A model generated the notes under the pieces. It saw only the letters and a list, made by a program, of their open reading frames with translations, had not been told where the DNA came from and made no database searches. From NCBI RefSeq assembly GCF_905147045.1, contig NC_065918.1, positions 12,710,001-12,774,000 on the forward strand: a stretch of 64,000 nt of DNA, read 5' to 3'. Origin of the DNA: Nymphalis io. Taxonomy: Eukaryota; Arthropoda; Insecta; Lepidoptera; Nymphalidae. The position numbers and the translations under genes are program-made. Below are positions 1 through 11,639 of the stretch, piece after piece; within the stretch, counting starts at the first letter, position 1; each line of letters begins with the position of its first letter.

Positions 1-785
1 ATTAAGTTTCTAGGAATTCAAGAGATTGTAATTTTAAGTTGATTGTAAGTGCTCAGTAAGACCGATTATTTTTCCTTCCTATTTTTTTTATTAGAGGTTG
101 CCTGAAAGGGGTCTGTATAAGACAGTGTGCAATACTGAGACTTAATAAATAACATTATTATGTAAATTAATATTATCAAGTGCATTAATATTTGCATTCA
201 AAATTTAAAAAAAAAGATTTAATTTTGAAGAAAAAATTAATTAAAAATACGCTTTTAATTTGTCTACGCTCACTATTACACGCTCGTTTATTTTTCTTTA
301 AGTGTTTTAAATCCACTCAGTAAAAAAATAGGTCAATGTCAGTGTTCATAAGTATTTGCTCAATAAATATTGAATGCGAACGTTTAAATATTAGTGCACT
401 CTTAATTTTGCAACTCCATAAGTGTTGTTTTTATTCCTAATAGTGATAGATTACGTAACAAGAATTCATCTAAAATATATCTATATCATTGAAGGTTTTT
501 TATTTATTTATATATATTAAGTCAATATAATATTATACAATTTATAGTAAAATGAATTCAATTGAGGTAGAGATTTCGCATATTTTCATGAATCGTCCTA
601 ACATCGCAATAAATAGAAGAGCTATTTGATAGTCAGTATATTGTAGTTAGATATTAAAGGATGAAATTAGGGAAAAAATTTCTTCCACCATTTAGTTATT
701 ACAAAGCACTGCATTGATCTTGAATAGATTGGTTTAGAATAAGCCAATGTTATGCCTGGTTTCCAATATATATTTAGATGAACAT
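1..785. other. NCKX intron sequence, no feature seen
   Basis: AT-rich sequence between exon 7 and the next exon outside the window. I see no exon, repeat family or RNA gene before the LINE tail at 786. Confidence 0.5.
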
Positions 786-910
786 TTAAGGCGGCTAGTG
801 CAGAACGTTTTTCCCGTCTGTACTGGCCGTTGTCGCGTTTGGACTCTACTACCACTTACCATCAGGTGGAGTAGAGTCATTTGCCCTCCCCGCGAAGATA
901 AAAAAAAAAT
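786..910 (+). mobile_element. CR1-like LINE, 3'-end fragment
   Basis: It matches the last ~125 nt of the two long CR1-like copies (28.3 kb and 42.8 kb): the stretch encoding QNVFPVCTGR..RVWTLLPL, then the CCACTTACCATCAGGTGG stem-loop at 852-869 and an A-rich tail. It is heavily 5' truncated and lies in an NCKX intron. Confidence 0.8.
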
Positions 911-1059
911 AATTCGAGGATGGCGTAATCGAAATATTTTCGAATATATCAGATATCAATCTAACCAAGTATGCTTTTAAATTACGCCTCGTAAATAATT
1001 TTACCAAAGAACACACCAAAATGTGATAAAGTGTTATATCTCACTTTTAAAACACTCAC

Positions 1060-1284
1060 CTAAAACAGTCATGCTCCAAGACACGAAGTAAGAGTTGACA
1101 CCTATCCATATGATGCACATAAGGAAAGCTAATGGATAGAATCTCTTGCAGGTTATCGGTGACGGAATTGTGAGTCCCAATACAAGTTTGAGAGGAAAAG
1201 TGTACAGCCACCAGATCTTAAAGATTATTGACTTCTCCTTCGGGAATTTGAATATACTCTTCTTTGGTTTCTCATCAACTTCCA
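1060..1284 (-). CDS. NCKX exon 7: end of loop and TM helices before alpha-2
   Basis: The 225-nt exon lies between TTATTATAG and G|GTGAGT, phase 1/1. A lysine-rich loop end (DEKPKKSIFKFPKEK) leads to WWLYTFPLKLVLGLTIPSP, then FYPLAFLMCIIWIGVNSYF and VSWSMTVLG. In family members this last helix is followed directly by the alpha-2 repeat, which is missing here because the next exon lies left of the window. Confidence 0.88.
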
Positions 1285-4200
1285 CTATAATAACGACAAA
1301 AAATGCGTCAGAGATTATCCGTTCGTGATTGACTAAATTATTTAATATTAAGTAAATGTCTTCAATCAATACTTCGCATGTTCTTCAAATATTACTGCTT
1401 ATTTAATAGTTCGTTATTTGAAAGTGTTACCTGCCTACTATATAAAGTTTATATATCCTGTATCATTTTACAAATATTTTATTAGGTACCGAATCAATAA
1501 GGTCGTTATATTATTCATCAAGTTCAAGTTCAAGTTCAAATTTATTAATAATAATTTGCATCAGTCATAAAGCCTACTTACTATCAATGTTCAGATATTT
1601 CATCTAGACGATGTTAGGATATCATTGGAAAATCCCATCTTTCCATCAACTTACCCTTCTCCACTGATATCTTTTCGTTGTTCGTCCCATTATTTGTCTG
1701 AGTATCACTATTGTCGAATCCCTTGTTATCAACGCCTTCCTCGACGGGTTTCCCGTCTATTGACACTACGTCTGTTGGAAAAGATATTTTAATTACGTTC
1801 TTATAACTAATATTCCATGAAATTGTACTTTAGGGGTGGGTATGACACGTATAAAAGTAGTAACTGCCTCGTTGGTTAAGTAGCTAGCTTGAATGGATCC
1901 TGAGCTCAAATATTCAAATCACTGATCATCAAATTGCTGTCCTACCGGATAATTTTAATGGAGAAATAGAGAGTACACCTGTTTTTGCGCAAGCACTTAA
2001 TATATCTTGCGGAATTAGCTGGTCTCTTTCAAAATGTATCGCTGTAGATGATATCTACAAATTACATTAATATTAACATAATGATTGGAGCATTCTAATG
2101 TTTCAGATATTGGTTACTTCGTATCGATCATTGAATTTTTTAGAAAACTACTTTCTTTAAAATCTTTTGAGTTGTTAACTTTGGTTAAATAAAAAAGATT
2201 TTTAAATAAATAAAGCGACTAAGCGTTTTACAATCTACGATTTAGATTAATAACAGAAGATTAGAAATAATATGTTATATGATTATTATTTTTTTGAAGT
2301 ATCCGCGGTGATTTATAGATTAGAGATATCTTTCATCTCGTCAAAGCTTCCTTGAATTCAAGTATCAAAATCGTACGTAAAAATACTATCTTGATATGAA
2401 TCAAGGTTTGATTAGAAGAATTTATGACAGTACATTATATATGCAATCAAAAATAATTACCTAATTGTATAACTTAAAAAAAAAAAACAAAAAGAGATTT
2501 TTTGGAAAATGTATGTTATCCATTTTATATGAAATTAGCAACTATGTGCGGGTCAAATTATTATTTTATCTCGATAATATTTTAATAAATGAGGATGTCC
2601 TATGTTGCATAAGACATCGCGTCTTTTTTCACGCGTTTATCTCGTAATATTGCTTTAACTACTGGTTCGAATTTCGAAGCGAAGTGAGTAAATGCAATAT
2701 TTATTTTCATAAAACGTTTGAATTAATATTTCATTTATTTGTACATACTTGACAAGTAAAATAAACTAAATTTGTCGTCAAATTTACCCTATTTTTTATA
2801 TACGAGTTATCTATAAAATATATTTAAATGCTTTCGATTTGATATCCGTCGGCATTTTAAAGTTCTACAAATCGTTGATGATGATGAAAATGAAGTTTTT
2901 GTGTATTTACATTATTTACAACGATAAACAGATTTTTAAAACTAATATAAGGTAATGGTATGATATTAGCGAATGTTTCGGAAAATTATTTTGATTAAAT
3001 CGATAAAATCAAATGATCAATTACTATGTTTATACATTATATATCACTGAAACCGACTGACTGATATTTAACAAATGATTAGAAATTTATTCACATTGTT
3101 TGTCATTCATCAGAAATATATTAGTTAAATATTTGTTATTAATATAATATTTACTTCACACTTTTATTTTAGGTATTTAATTTAAAAAAATATTATTAAT
3201 ATTTTATATTACTCGTGGCCATGGCATACGCTATTACAATGCGAACAAATTAGTCACTAAATGAACGAGGCAATCAAACGGTGTAAATATTACATTTGGA
3301 CTGAAGTGTAACATATATTATTAATTATAATTCGTGTGTTACTTACATTCTGAATGTTCCTTGTTTTTACAGTAAGACGCCGTGACGATATCGAACAAAA
3401 TGAACAGCTTCGGACTAGTGAACATGAAGAGGAAATAAGTAATGTATAGAATGCCCAGTACAGTTGCCTCGTACCACACCACTTGCCCGTCCCACACTAT
3501 GGCTACCAACACGCCAACATTGATCATGTAGATAAGGACATCTCTCGTCACGGGGCGGCGCTCTATCGCGATAGGCTACAACATAATTATCAATTTGGAA
3601 TCAATTAATTAAAATGTATTTACATAAAACCTTTCTAAATCTTTAGATCTGATTGTTGATTGTTATTTAATCTGATCTGAATTTGTGCGTGCAAAAATAT
3701 ACAAAGCAATTTTCCCATCAACCACTAAAAATGTTTTCTAAATACGTAAAGCAAATTTGTATTAAAATAATTATATTTAATTAGTTATATATATGCACTT
3801 ACCGCTACCGCCGCTAAGCTACCAACAGCTGCGACGCCTAGTAAGTTGAATATAGCGGAACCAACTATGGTGCCTATACCCATATCGGACTTCGTCAGGA
3901 AAGTCGAGATCACGTTCACGAAGAACTCGGGACATGACGTTGCTACTGACATGAACGTAGCAGCCGCTACGTTCTGGAAACAAATGCTTCTTATAAATGC
4001 TAACGTTTAAATAAGTTTAGCAATAAGAGTACGGATGGTTCTAGAAATTTTTAATGAGCGTAGTTTATACACACATTACCTTCTACATTTAAAATATAGA
4101 AAAAAAATTGTTTATCATATTATATACAACTTATAATACATATTTTAATCATCTACTTTTTCTAATACTTCAGAGGTCTATTTACACATTGTATTATAAG

Positions 4201-6981
4201 AAAAAAATATATATGATCCCACAAAATATTTTAAAAAGTGTTAAATTATTAAACTTTTGAAGAGAGTTATATTTAATAAATGCGAGAATGTGATAATAAA
4301 TGTGTCTTAAGAAATACTTATATGTGTGGATTTCCCTTTACTGACCTGCGGTATCTTCAAATCCTCGCAAATCATTTCGACGCAGGGTATGAAGTAATCG
4401 TTGCACACTATTGCTAAAAGTGTAAAGGCGTAGATCCCAAACATTACGTATAGTATGAATGCACCGCTTCGAAGTTCTTCGTCTAAAACAATTATTATGA
4501 ATATTAAATTGTTCTAGTCGTATTTACATATGTGTATCCATAACATGTGTTAAAACACCCATAAACATTTACGAGGTTGTAAGACCGTTTGCCGTGACGG
4601 CAAACAGCATGACGCTCATACCGGCGTCGCTTTGTACGTGCGTGCCTACTTATTGGCTATATATTAATTACTATATACTTATTGGCTATATATTAGCTAC
4701 TGTATAAATCATGCGTAGAACGGTGACAAGATTGCATTTTTAACAATTTTATTTGAATCACCATTAGATAACATATCATAGTTTTTACATAAAACATATG
4801 TATATTGTACATAAACGAAACGACACAATGTAACATTGATATATTACCGCTTTTTAACTATACATGTATCTAAATATATATATTGTAAATGTGTCGTTTG
4901 TATTTGATACTATGAGAAAAATATACTATTGGTAAGAACTAATAGCATATTTATTACATTAAAGATAAAATTTCCAAGTCGTAGGAGGGCAAAAGAAAAG
5001 CCGATTATCAAAGTTTAAAAAAACATGTACTGAAAAGAATTGAATTCAGTTACGTGTACGACTTAGCGAGTTCCGACTTACACATGCACGTGTAACTTTT
5101 CTCGGGATTTACTCGACGGCGAGGACAAAATCAGTTGTGTTGATTATAATGTCACAACATTATTGTTATAATAATATAAATAATACCCTTTTTTCGTAAA
5201 CCTAAATATATCTTTCAATATTTTTAGGAGAGAATAATGATCTAAAACATTTATTTAAATTGTTCCAATTCAATAACAACAGCTTTACTTGTTCATATTC
5301 AAGTGTAAAAGTGAAGAGTTTTTTTTTAAGTCTTTATATAAACAATAACAATAGTTCTGTACACATATACATATGAACACTGCACTCCTAAATGACTGGA
5401 CATATTCGATAAAAAAAAAATGTGTGTTACAATAGGTTAAGATATGGTTTAAATTAGATGCGTTATGTACCACTGCAACCAATTTCCGGGTTACAGATTT
5501 TAACAAAAAAAAACTTACGGTACTTATACATATTTTAGTATAAAATTCAAATCACTTACCATCGAATATACTAACAGGGAAACTATTAACCGAGTCTTCA
5601 CTAGAGCGTTCCACTTCTTGCATAATATTTCCGACTACCTCAGTCTTCGTCCTCAACCAGGGCCTCCAGTGCCATGTCTCGGACTCACGGGTCAATCTCT
5701 TCATGAGTTCCTTTGTTATATACACCTCTTCGCCATTATAGTTAAACACAGTTAAATAATCATCATCCCCATCAGTCACATCTGTAACACGTACCTTTAT
5801 AAACTAATATCGTAGCAAGGATAAGCAATAGAGTTTTTTTAAATGATCACTAATCACTTGACCAAGGTTTTCCAACTTCTACAGTCAATTATAAATATGA
5901 TAAAATACTTGTTTAAGGTGAAAGGATTAATTTTATGTGTAACTACGATGAAGCTAATTTTATTATTCGCACCAAACCACAGCGAAGCTTACATTGCCTA
6001 AGCATATCACCACTACATGGATCGATTTCGGAATCACAGGGCATTTATCATTTTTATCCATAAATGTCCTATGATAACGTCACATTGTCTAACAAATTCA
6101 TTAACATGTTTACATTATCTATCTTTAATATTACTTTTTCAAAAGTGCATGATTAAGCCATGAAAATAATATTTATGGTTGTACATAGAAAACAATTTAT
6201 TTAAGGTATATATGGAACTTAAAAATGTTTAAGATCTTATAATTAAATGTGTATGTAATTTAACTTTCATGTATTAATTGTATTTATTGTCTTATTTGCA
6301 TAATATGTGTATAATTGTGAAACTTAATTCATGTTAATAAAATCTTAATTAAAATTACTTAAACAAACTTTCGGAGTTTTCCTGTTTTCATGCTATCCTC
6401 TTAAACTTAAGTAAAATAAGGTTGTTATAGAGAATATATAGCAGGAAAGGCAGACTAAAACTTTTATTATATATGTAAACATAGCATGGTAACGATCTAG
6501 TTGTGCAGCTTCTACGCGAACCAATACATACGAGGAACACTCAAAATTTCAATGTATATACAATGGAATGCATGAGTACAATGATTGAGTAACGAATCTA
6601 TAATATATACGTGAGCAACATAAGCCACAATATACACTGAGATAATCTGGAATATCTGTGTATGCAGCCGTTTATAATTCTTCAGACAGTTACCAACAAA
6701 AACACAAATGTGTATCGTTTTCATCATTGTTGATAAGCTGAGTCAGTTACATTTTTTACCACAAACAAATATACAAATCTTGCAATCTCTCTTTCGTTGG
6801 GCCGAAGCTTAAGGAAGCACTTCTCTGAATATATAGAATTAGATTTTGTCGTAACAGTTATTGCATTCAAATCTAAACTAAGTATATGAAAATACGTACT
6901 GAAATCTTCGAGAGCCGTAGCGTACGATAAAGATAGCCATAGTGTCACAGCGGCGACCGCAACTAGCTTATATCGGAACAT
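1060..6981 (-). CDS. K+-dependent Na+/Ca2+ exchanger (NCKX, SLC24 family), 3' part outside the window
   Basis: Seven coding exons join in consistent phase (6981-6900, 5781-5560, 4482-4346, 3973-3803, 3575-3347, 1771-1655, 1284-1060) to give about 394 residues. Family members are roughly 500-660 residues, plasma- or organelle-membrane antiporters exporting Ca2+ (with K+) in exchange for Na+. Visible parts in order: hydrophobic signal peptide; extracellular segment; TM segments; an alpha-1 repeat containing ATSCPEFF and GIGTIVGSAIFN; more TM segments; a polar cytoplasmic loop (exon 6); then a TM pair after a KFPKEKSIIFKIWW stretch. The alpha-2 repeat must lie left of position 1. The alpha-1 motif reads TSCPEFF, where many NCKXs have GSAPELF; this resembles the insect-expanded branch from memory of Drosophila paralogues such as CG12061, so the exact orthologue is inference. 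The family assignment is strong. Confidence 0.9.
1655..1771 (-). CDS. NCKX exon 6: cytoplasmic loop
   Basis: The 117-nt exon sits between TTCCAACAG and G|GTAAGT, phase 1/1, matching both neighbours. It encodes a polar, Asn/Asp/Glu-rich segment (KPVEEGVDNKGFDNSD then QTNNGTNNEKISVEKV) with no membrane segment. This fits the large, poorly conserved intracellular loop between the two exchanger halves. Identification rests on splice phase and position rather than on a motif. Confidence 0.75.
1865..2045 (+). mobile_element. SINE C, decayed copy with internal deletion
   Basis: It begins CTGCCTCGTTGGTTAAGTAG, like the tRNA-type head of the C family, and later keeps the GAGAAATAGAGAGTACACCT and TTTTTGCGCAAGCACTT blocks. 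The middle (GTCTGGAAG..CCTGCGCC) is deleted. It lies in the NCKX intron between exons 6 and 5. Confidence 0.65.
2060..3340. other. NCKX intron, nothing recognised
   Basis: AT-rich intron sequence between exons 6 and 5. Short open frames here have no recognisable protein or splice context. Confidence 0.4.
3347..3575 (-). CDS. NCKX exon 5: RRPVTRD loop and two membrane segments
   Basis: The 229-nt exon (phase 0 in, 1 out) starts PIAIERRPVTRD, the conserved cytoplasmic (W)P-(L/V)-x-RD stretch following alpha-1. Two hydrophobic helices follow, around VLIYMINVGVLVAIVW and ATVLGILYITYFLFMF. It ends in a charged tail, KNKEHSE. Acceptor TTGTAG and donor T|GTAAGT are canonical. Confidence 0.92.
3803..3973 (-). 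CDS. NCKX exon 4: alpha-1 ion-binding repeat
   Basis: The 171-nt exon (57 codons, phase 0/0) lies between TTTCCAG and G|GTAAGT. It opens NVAAATFMSVATSCPEFFVN and continues through GIGTIVGSAIFNLLGVAAVG, the exchanger alpha-1 repeat. The Pro-Glu pair and the GS-x-x-FN motif are retained. The Ala of the usual SAPE is Cys. Confidence 0.93.
4346..4482 (-). CDS. NCKX exon 3: first membrane segment
   Basis: The 137-nt exon is bounded by TTTTAG and CAG|GTCAGT. It encodes GAFILYVMFGIYAFTLLAIV followed by CNDYFIPCVEMICEDLKIPQ. The C-(N/D)-YF-(I/V)-P sequence leading into the alpha-1 repeat is typical of NCKX proteins. Phase is 1 in and 0 out. Confidence 0.9.
4587..4605. repeat. Short perfect hairpin
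   Basis: GTTTGCCG-TGA-CGGCAAAC is an 8-bp stem with a 3-nt loop, in a locally GC-rich patch of the NCKX intron between exons 3 and 2. It may be a fragment of a small repeat; function unknown. Confidence 0.5.
4647..4705. repeat. Two-copy tandem repeat (~30 bp)
   Basis: The block CTTATTGGCTATATATTA occurs twice about 31 bp apart with near-identical following sequence (ATTACTATATA / GCTACTGTATA). It looks like a simple local duplication. Confidence 0.6.
5560..5781 (-). CDS. NCKX exon 2: extracellular N-terminal region
   Basis: Acceptor TGTTACAG and donor G|GTAAGT bound 222 nt (phase 1 in, phase 1 out). It encodes an acidic DGDDDYLTVF stretch, a Lys/Arg/Trp-rich middle (WHWRPWLRTK) and an Asp/Glu/Ser-rich end (VERSSEDSVNSFP). 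No TM segment is visible, consistent with the variable extracellular region between signal peptide and TM1. Confidence 0.85.
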
Positions 6982-7033
6982 CTTGTAGATTATATTTTCT
7001 TCTCATAAACCAAATAGATCTTGATACTTGTTC
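6900..7033 (-). CDS. NCKX exon 1: 5'UTR end, start codon and signal peptide
   Basis: ATG at 6981-6979 opens MFRYKLVAVAAVTLWLSLSY, a typical hydrophobic signal peptide, followed by ATALEDF. The donor is A|GTACGT (exon end 6900), leaving a 1-nt codon fragment that joins exon 2 to make an NVT glycosylation sequon. Upstream of the ATG a good acceptor (TTTTTCAACAG) ends at 7034, so this exon probably starts at 7033 and a non-coding first exon lies further right; I could not place that exon. Confidence 0.8.
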
Positions 7034-7341
7034 CTGTTGAAAAATTAAACTGATAAATATATATTACACAGTTTTGTGATAATGCTCATGTGTATGTACA
7101 AGTGCATTCCTATTCATTCTCCAAATCCTAATGGGACTGCAATTCTAAAAGACAGATGAAAATTCAGGCGCTTATTTAAGTTTTAATTCCATGACAAATG
7201 TAAAATTTTAAATAAAGTTCTTGATATCAAATAAGGAAAAAAATAGATTTTTTATTGTAAAACTATCATAATATCTTAGGTTATAGTTATTTACCCATTA
7301 TGGGTTATAGATATATTATATTAATATTATCAGTACAGTTG
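7034..7341. other. Sequence upstream of NCKX exon 1, nothing specific
   Basis: On the minus strand this is upstream of the presumed 5'UTR acceptor at 7034. No promoter motif is distinctive. Confidence 0.3.
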
Positions 7342-7633
7342 ACTGCCTCGTCGGTCTAGTGGCTAGATATATGTCGCGCCAATAAAAAGTTTAGAAATTG
7401 ATTTTTTTGTCAAAAATTCCCAATAGCAGCCCGGAGTCTGGAAATTGGAAGCATGTTTCCGGTCGTGTCGAATTGCCGTCCCATCGGATTATGAGTTAGG
7501 GAATAGAGAGTGCATCTGTGTTTGCGCACACACTTGTGCACTATAATATGTCCTGCATAGTTAGCTAATCTCTCTTGAAATTGTCCACGGTGGCCGAAAT
7601 CGGTCTGGAAGACTATTAATATTATTATTATCA
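7342..7633 (+). mobile_element. SINE C (tRNA-headed)
   Basis: The head ACTGCCTCGTCGGTCTAGTG carries an A-box-like GGTCTAGTGGCTA. The body has GTCTGGAAATTGGAAG, GGTCGTGTCGAATTGCCGTC and GTGTTTGCGCACACACTTGT, and it ends TCTGGAAGACT followed by (ATT)n. The B-box part of the head is partly deleted. Confidence 0.75.
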
Positions 7634-8667
7634 GTACAGCTAATCTGTAAGAACAAAGTCAAGTCAAGTCTGTAAGAACGCAGAACGTGATCGTGAATAG
7701 TCAGAAAGTGATATGTGAAACTGACTCTAATAATTAATATATAATTGATACATACTTCAAAATAGCGTAAATTGATTTTCAACATTCCAACAAAGAGCTG
7801 ACATCGAAATATTTTAGTTGTTAATAATATAATGCTAAATATATTTCCTTAACAACGAGGATATATTGTTTGCGTAATTGTGAGTTTATCATAACACAAT
7901 ATTCAATCATTAATTCAATTCCTAATTTTAATCCCATATATTTCGTCCAGTAATGACCAGCAATTAAAGCTTGTCACGACAATAGTAAAGTTAACGTGGG
8001 TGATACTGTAAAGCGCATTGTTTCTTAAAGCGCAAATTAATATTCTACATATTATTAAACCTTCTCCGACACACGCTGCGTCTTCTGATGTACGTAAGTA
8101 TATTGGTTTAGTAGTTTTTTTCAGTCAGGCATTACAATTAATTTAAACGTCTCTTCATTTATTGATATATATTTCGAAAAATATATAAACTATAATTGAA
8201 CAAAACTATTATTTCATTAGAATTAAAAAAATACAACAAAACATACAAATACTAATAATGTTACTATATAAATAAAATGTAACATTCATAAATCCCCCTA
8301 AAAACTGTATAGGTAACTATCGAATGAACGATTACCAAATATAGACATATAATTACTACAATGAATAAGTACATTTATAATCAATAAATATAATACAAGA
8401 ATACCAGACAGTTATATTTACAAATTATGCACGTATCAATGTATTTGAAAATGAACTTTTAAATATATAATTATTAAATATCATACTACACATATGTAAT
8501 AGAGAAAAGATCTTATTGGTTTTTTATTAATTGAATGATCTTGATGATAAATCTTAAACTTAGATAATAAATAAGGACAATCCGTAATGTAATTTAATCT
8601 TCATTGTACGTACGTACTTCATTGTAGTACTTTAAAGAAATATTATTTTTATTAAATTTTAGACATT

Positions 8668-8900
8668 TGTGCAAGCCCGTCAGGCTACCGTCCACTCATC
8701 ATATTACTAATATGTTATAGTATTGTTGTGTTCCGGCTTGGACGAGTGAGCTAGTTTAACAACGGGCAAAAGGGACGTAACATTTTTTTCCCAAGGATGG
8801 TGGCACATGAGCAATGTAAGTGATAGGTCTATGGGTGGTGCTGAACACTTACCATCAGGTGGCTTATTTGCCAGTCTGCCTACTTATTATACAAAAAATG
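8668..8900 (+). mobile_element. SINE A, diverged copy
   Basis: It retains the order GCAAGCCCGTC, TTGTGTTCCGGCTTGGACGA, AAAGGGACGTAACAT, CCCAAGGATGGTGGCACATG and the 3' core CACTTACCATCAGGTGG, ending TTATACAAAAAA. This is the same family as the cleaner copies at 53.7 and 56.4 kb. Confidence 0.75.
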
Positions 8901-10312
8901 AGACACTAGAATCTTAAACAATAATATTAACATTATCAAATAGATAATTATAGGATACTTTTCATAATACCTTTAATTAAAATGCCGCTACAATCAATAA
9001 AACACAATATAAATAAAACGATTTGTCACAGAAGCATTGCAAAAGTTGAAACTAATTTGCTTAAAGTTTAAATACATTCGTTTTTCGCTCAACGACGCAT
9101 CACACACTGCAAGTGTTCACATGTCACAGACTACTTTTAACAGAAAAAAGTAAATTACAACGCAATTAAAATAATAACTGCAACAGGCATCTCGTTTTCA
9201 AGCATTATTCAAAAGAAAATAAACACAATTTACCTTCGCCTATATAGTTCTTAGCCTTGAAACATCACAATAATATCCTCGCTTAGAAATATGAATATCC
9301 CTTTATAGAACCACAATATATATTAAAATATATACAATCACAACAAACGCTTAAGCGAACTAAAATCGTTAACCTAATTTTCATTAAACGTCTCCAAAAT
9401 AAAATCACAGAATCGATTAATCGATGAATAATCGTTACAATTAATTCGATAATACCACATCACTTCATACTTACTAGTTTTCTTAGTTGACACTTAATTG
9501 ATTTAATTTATTTATTGATTGTTAAAATAACATTTTCGTGTAGTAAACTCTATATTCCGTTAGTTGTCGCTTGGTACTGCGAGTATTTCATTTTCAACAC
9601 TGAAACAAAGATATGAATGCCAGGGGTTTTTAAACAGATAATCTTAATTGATAAGGCACTGTCAACGATTAGTAGATTCAATTACGTATTTACTGTATAT
9701 ATTGTGTTTATTGTGAATGCGCAAACGCATCTATTTTAGAGATCTTCATTTATTAAGATAAAATTACCTGATTGCAAGATTGCATTCCTCATAGCTAGTA
9801 AATGAGATAAATCTTCAAAATGTTACCTTATGAAAGTATACTTGAATAGTGATTGAATTGTAAATGATTGGACTATAAATATTTATATATCGCTTTTATT
9901 TCGTTTCACTTCATGACAAAGGCTATTTCATAACAATTGTCAATTAAAATTCTGTAAATTTATGAATGACAATTCAATCATTACTTTTATCAAGTTTTTT
10001 ATATTAATACCGACTTAGGATATATTCATTTTTCTTTTTTTATTTACCAACTGTAACATAACCTCATATAAATTTAAAAAAATATTTCAATTTTTTTTTA
10101 ATATTAATTATTTCAATAACCGGACAGACAAACTTTTTTAATTGATTCTATTGTTAACATTATCTATTTTGATCAACGTTTTAATGAACAAGTTAAAATC
10201 GATATAACTTCGAAATTTAAAATAGATGAAACATTATCTTTTCACAACAAAATGATTTCTGTTTTGTAATTTAAAATGCATGTAGATACGTATATATTCT
10301 GATACGTATATA
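8901..10312. other. Intergenic or NCKX 5' region, nothing recognised
   Basis: AT-rich sequence. The NCKX non-coding first exon and promoter could lie here, but nothing in the sequence fixes them. Confidence 0.3.
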
Positions 10313-10560
10313 GACTGCCTCGTTGGTCTAGTTTTATATTTTTATTTTCTATGTTTTAGCTAGTTGTAGAACCGCAGACAAAGAGGTCCTGGGTTCAATT
10401 CCCAGTTCGGGCCAATAAAAAGTTATTGGGTTTTTCTGTCAGAAAATTCTCAGTAGACCTGTAACAGAACAATAAATCCAGAGTCTGGAAGTTGGAAGTG
10501 TGCCTCGGAAAGGTCCTGCGCCTGAACACTTTCCGATCGTGTGTATTGTGCATTTTATAA
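10313..10560 (+). mobile_element. SINE C with a short insertion in its head
   Basis: ACTGCCTCGTTGGTCTAG is followed by about 30 extra AT-rich bases (10331-10358). The head then resumes with CCGCAGACAAAGAGGTCCTG and a good B-box (GGGTTCAATTCCC). The body includes AGTCTGGAAGTTGGAAGTGT and CCTGCGCCTGAACAC. The 3' part is missing and the sequence runs directly into a SINE B head. Confidence 0.7.
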
Positions 10561-10570
10561 AATACACATA

Positions 10571-10690
10571 ATGAGAGCCTTGATTGCTCAGAGGTTAGAA
10601 AACATAAATCTTAACTGATATTTTGAAGATGGTTGAAGCCCGGGCAAGCACTGAATTTTTGTATGATTAATCAATTCATTTCGTGCTTAT
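10571..10690 (+). mobile_element. SINE B head, partial and diverged
   Basis: It resembles the SINE B head and early body: GAGAGCCTTGATTGCTCAGAGG, AAGCCCGGGCAAGCACTGAA, TCGTGCTTATTAC. It sits head-to-tail after a truncated SINE C. Confidence 0.55.
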
Positions 10691-11327
10691 TACATAATGC
10701 GTCAATATCTTATAGCGTATTTGAAATTTAACTCAGAATTGAATGGATTATTCAATGCCGGAAAAATGTATCGTTTTACCTACATTCAATGTCAATCGAT
10801 GCGAACGAAGCCACCTGAACCGATGTACTTAGGGTCACAACATTTTCATTTTGCGAATATAATATATTTATTCTCTAGGAAGAAAATGTTACAATAATTT
10901 AGAAAGTATAATAAAAAAATCTTCTAATATTACCTAGGTCGGTAAACAATGAAAAATGAGTTTGTTCCATGCTATCCTATCCTAATTACTAAGTGCAAGT
11001 TTATGTTTTTTAGTTGTGTGTACCGCAGCGGGCTACTATCTGTGAGTTTGCAAAGTGCATCCGTCTGGGCGGTTCCTGGCTCCAACGCCGGTTATGAATT
11101 TAGATTCACTAACACCGAACACTTGGGAAATCACAAGTGTCACAGTGTGTTCTACTTGTAGTATTAGTAGCATGGAGCGCCCTTCGTATAACATAATATA
11201 GCACCAAGCAACTATTAATAAAAATTAACGCGATTATAACGATTAAAATACTCTTATGGGCAACAATTTTAGTAGAATTTAGGCTAAATGTTAATCAGAA
11301 GCAAAATAATGTATCAGGTGGTACTAC

Positions 11328-11602
11328 TAGGTGGTAGGGCTTTGTGCAAGTCCGTCTGGGTAGGTACCACCTACTAATCAGATATTCTACCGCTAAACAG
11401 CATACTTCACGATTTGAAGGGTGAGTAAGACAGGCTAACTACAGGCACAAGGAACATAACATATTCGTGCCCAAGGCTGGTGGTGCATCGGCCTTGTAAG
11501 GAACGGCCTACATTGCTTATATCGCTAATGTCTATGGGCGGTGGTGACCACTTAACGTCAGGTGGGCGATTTGTCCGCCCGCTTACCTTTAAGATAAACA
11601 AA
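11328..11602 (+). mobile_element. SINE A
   Basis: It starts GGTGGTAGGGCTTTGTGCAA, then GGGTAGGTACCACC, GATATTCTACCGC, GGCACAAGGAACATAACAT and GCCCAAGGCTGGTGGTGCAT. The 3' core CCACTTAACGTCAGGTGG is a variant in which changes fall only in the loop. It ends TCCGCCCGCTTACCTTTAAG. Confidence 0.85.
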
Positions 11603-11639
11603 TAATAATAAATATATAGAAAAAAAGGTTAAAATATAA

